Shown piece after piece: positions 63,219 through 64,000 of a DNA stretch of 64,000 nucleotides (positions are counted from its first letter, which is position 1; every line of letters starts with the position of its first letter). The translations under genes and the position numbers were made by a program. Source of the stretch: DASYQD01 sp963846495 (GTDB lineage: Bacteria > Acidobacteriota > Thermoanaerobaculia > Multivoradales > JAIOJS01); NCBI GenBank assembly GCA_963846495.1, contig CAWJWP010000019.1, forward strand, positions 1 through 64,000. Direction: 5' to 3'. The notes beneath the pieces are model-generated. The model saw nothing but the letters and a program-made list of their open reading frames with translations. It made no database searches and was not told where the DNA came from.

Positions 63219-64000
63219 TCAGGTCGCGAGCTTCTCCCAATCCGAGTCCGCCGCGTCGGTGGCGATCGAGAGCCCGCCGTCCGACCCCGCGAACACGGGA
63301 TCCGAGACCCGCGACACGCGGCCGCCGCCGAACTCCTCGAGCGAGGTCTGCAGCGCCTCCGGCAGCCCGGCGATGAGCGAGCAGCAGCCGGCGAGCATGA
63401 CGTTCTGCCGCACTCGCTGCTGGTACTCCGGCTCGACGCGCGCCACCAGGTCGACCATCGTCTCCGCCACCGGGCCCGACCAGGCTCTCGCAGGCGGTGC
63501 GCAGCTCGGCGGTGATGTCGAGCTCGGTGGGCTTGCCCTTGACCGGAGCCTCCACCGTCACCCGCCCCTTCGGCTTGCCGACGAAGCTGTTGCCTTCCTT
63601 CCACTCGCGCACCATGTGCATGCTGATCTGCGCGTCGGGGTAGCGCTCGCGCACCAGCTTGGAGAGCTGCTCGTCGACCGAGTCGCCGGCGTTGGGCAGC
63701 GTGCGCTGGTCCTCGTCGGTGGGATAGCGGCCCATCATCACGCAGAAGTCGGTGGTGCCGGCGCCCATGTCGACGATCAGCGTGTGCAGCAGCGCGTCCT
63801 TGCCGTAGGCGACGGCGAAGGGCTCGGAGACGACCATCAGGCCGTCGACCATGCCGGTGAGCGTGTTGCGCAGCTGCTGCTTGTTGATGCGCATCGCCTC
63901 GGCCGGGACGCCGACGACGGCGCGCACCCGCTGCCCGTTGTCGCGCTTGCCGTTGACGCCGACGAGCGACAGCAGGTGGCCGAGCAGCTCGCGCACGGCG
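63219..64000 (-). CDS. MamK-like bacterial actin, 5'-truncated by the window, with a frameshift
   Basis: About 260 C-terminal residues of an MreB/MamK-type actin. Segments are RAVVGVPAEAMRINKQQLRNTLTGMVDGLMVVSEPFAVAYG, the phosphate-2 loop DMGAGTTD, RYPTDEDQRTLPNAGDSVDEQL and MVREWKEGNSFVG. After a one-base shift near 63,476 it continues VAETMVDLVARVEPEYQQRVRQNVMLAGCCSLIAGLPEAL...DWEKLAT. The wording is closer to MamK than to MreB. The frame restored by one base matches the family to its end, so the shift may be an error. It is followed by the PilZ-AMIN gene. Confidence 0.82.

Overview
The window is about 64 kb of very GC-rich (roughly 70% by eye), densely packed chromosomal DNA from a Gram-negative, aerobic bacterium. 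Aerobic, double-membrane life is suggested by a quinone-type (class 2) dihydroorotate dehydrogenase, a CtaA/COX15-type heme A synthase, di-haem c-type cytochromes, many lipoproteins, an AsmA-like protein and a periplasmic binding protein. Hybrid histidine kinases, tandem HD-GYP response regulators, a Ser/Thr kinase with TPRs and a MamK-like actin would fit Myxococcota, Binatota/Desulfobacterota-like or Acidobacteriota lineages. The phylum cannot be settled from the window. No rRNA, tRNA or CRISPR array was found.

Layout. 1-4.9 kb: the end of a RecD-like helicase, an intein-split radical SAM protein, a lone HicB-like protein, an Ntn hydrolase and a solute-binding protein. 4.9-9.5 kb (minus): a signalling operon of hybrid kinase, CheY-like protein and a REC-HDGYP-REC-HDGYP protein. 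9.65-11.7 kb: two GAPDH genes in tandem, the first without its catalytic cysteine. 11.7-16.7 kb: a secreted protein, pyrD, yjbQ and an AsmA-like giant. 16.7-23.6 kb: a scarred accessory region with a lower-GC two-gene module (TIR protein plus KGGTGR-type ATPase with membrane helix and YCF48-like propeller). The module lies between two diverged direct repeats of a desaturase/thioesterase segment, next to a CFA-type methyltransferase. 23.7-29 kb: OPT transporter, DoxX-like membrane protein and thiC. 29-38 kb: lipoprotein, Ser/Thr kinase, GH113-like protein, DinB, PPC-domain protein, an enolase-superfamily stump, a PoxB-like ThDP enzyme and a GntR regulator. 38-42 kb: two related di-haem cytochromes and a small secreted helical protein. 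42-50 kb: PIG-L deacetylase, an unknown helical protein, a PDZ-7TM-GAF-GGDEF cyclase, trmJ and a MshEN protein. 50-56 kb: purine permease, a second DinB, the DUF47/Pit phosphate pair, a lipoprotein, a dienelactone hydrolase, and two copies of a palindromic repeat. 56-64 kb: SDR, phytase-like esterase, heme A synthase, papain-like lipoprotein, PilZ-TM-AMIN protein and a MamK-like actin cut by the window edge.

Cyclic-di-GMP is a recurring theme (GGDEF with an I-site, two HD-GYP domains, PilZ, MshEN), probably linked to surface or pilus behaviour. The most unusual items are the TIR/KGGTGR-ATPase/propeller module inside its direct repeats, the active-site-dead GAPDH beside an intact one, and the intein that supplies the radical SAM cluster's third cysteine only after splicing. 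Many otherwise conserved genes carry single-base frameshifts, often in C/G runs. These may be assembly errors, so several genes called broken here may be intact in the organism.
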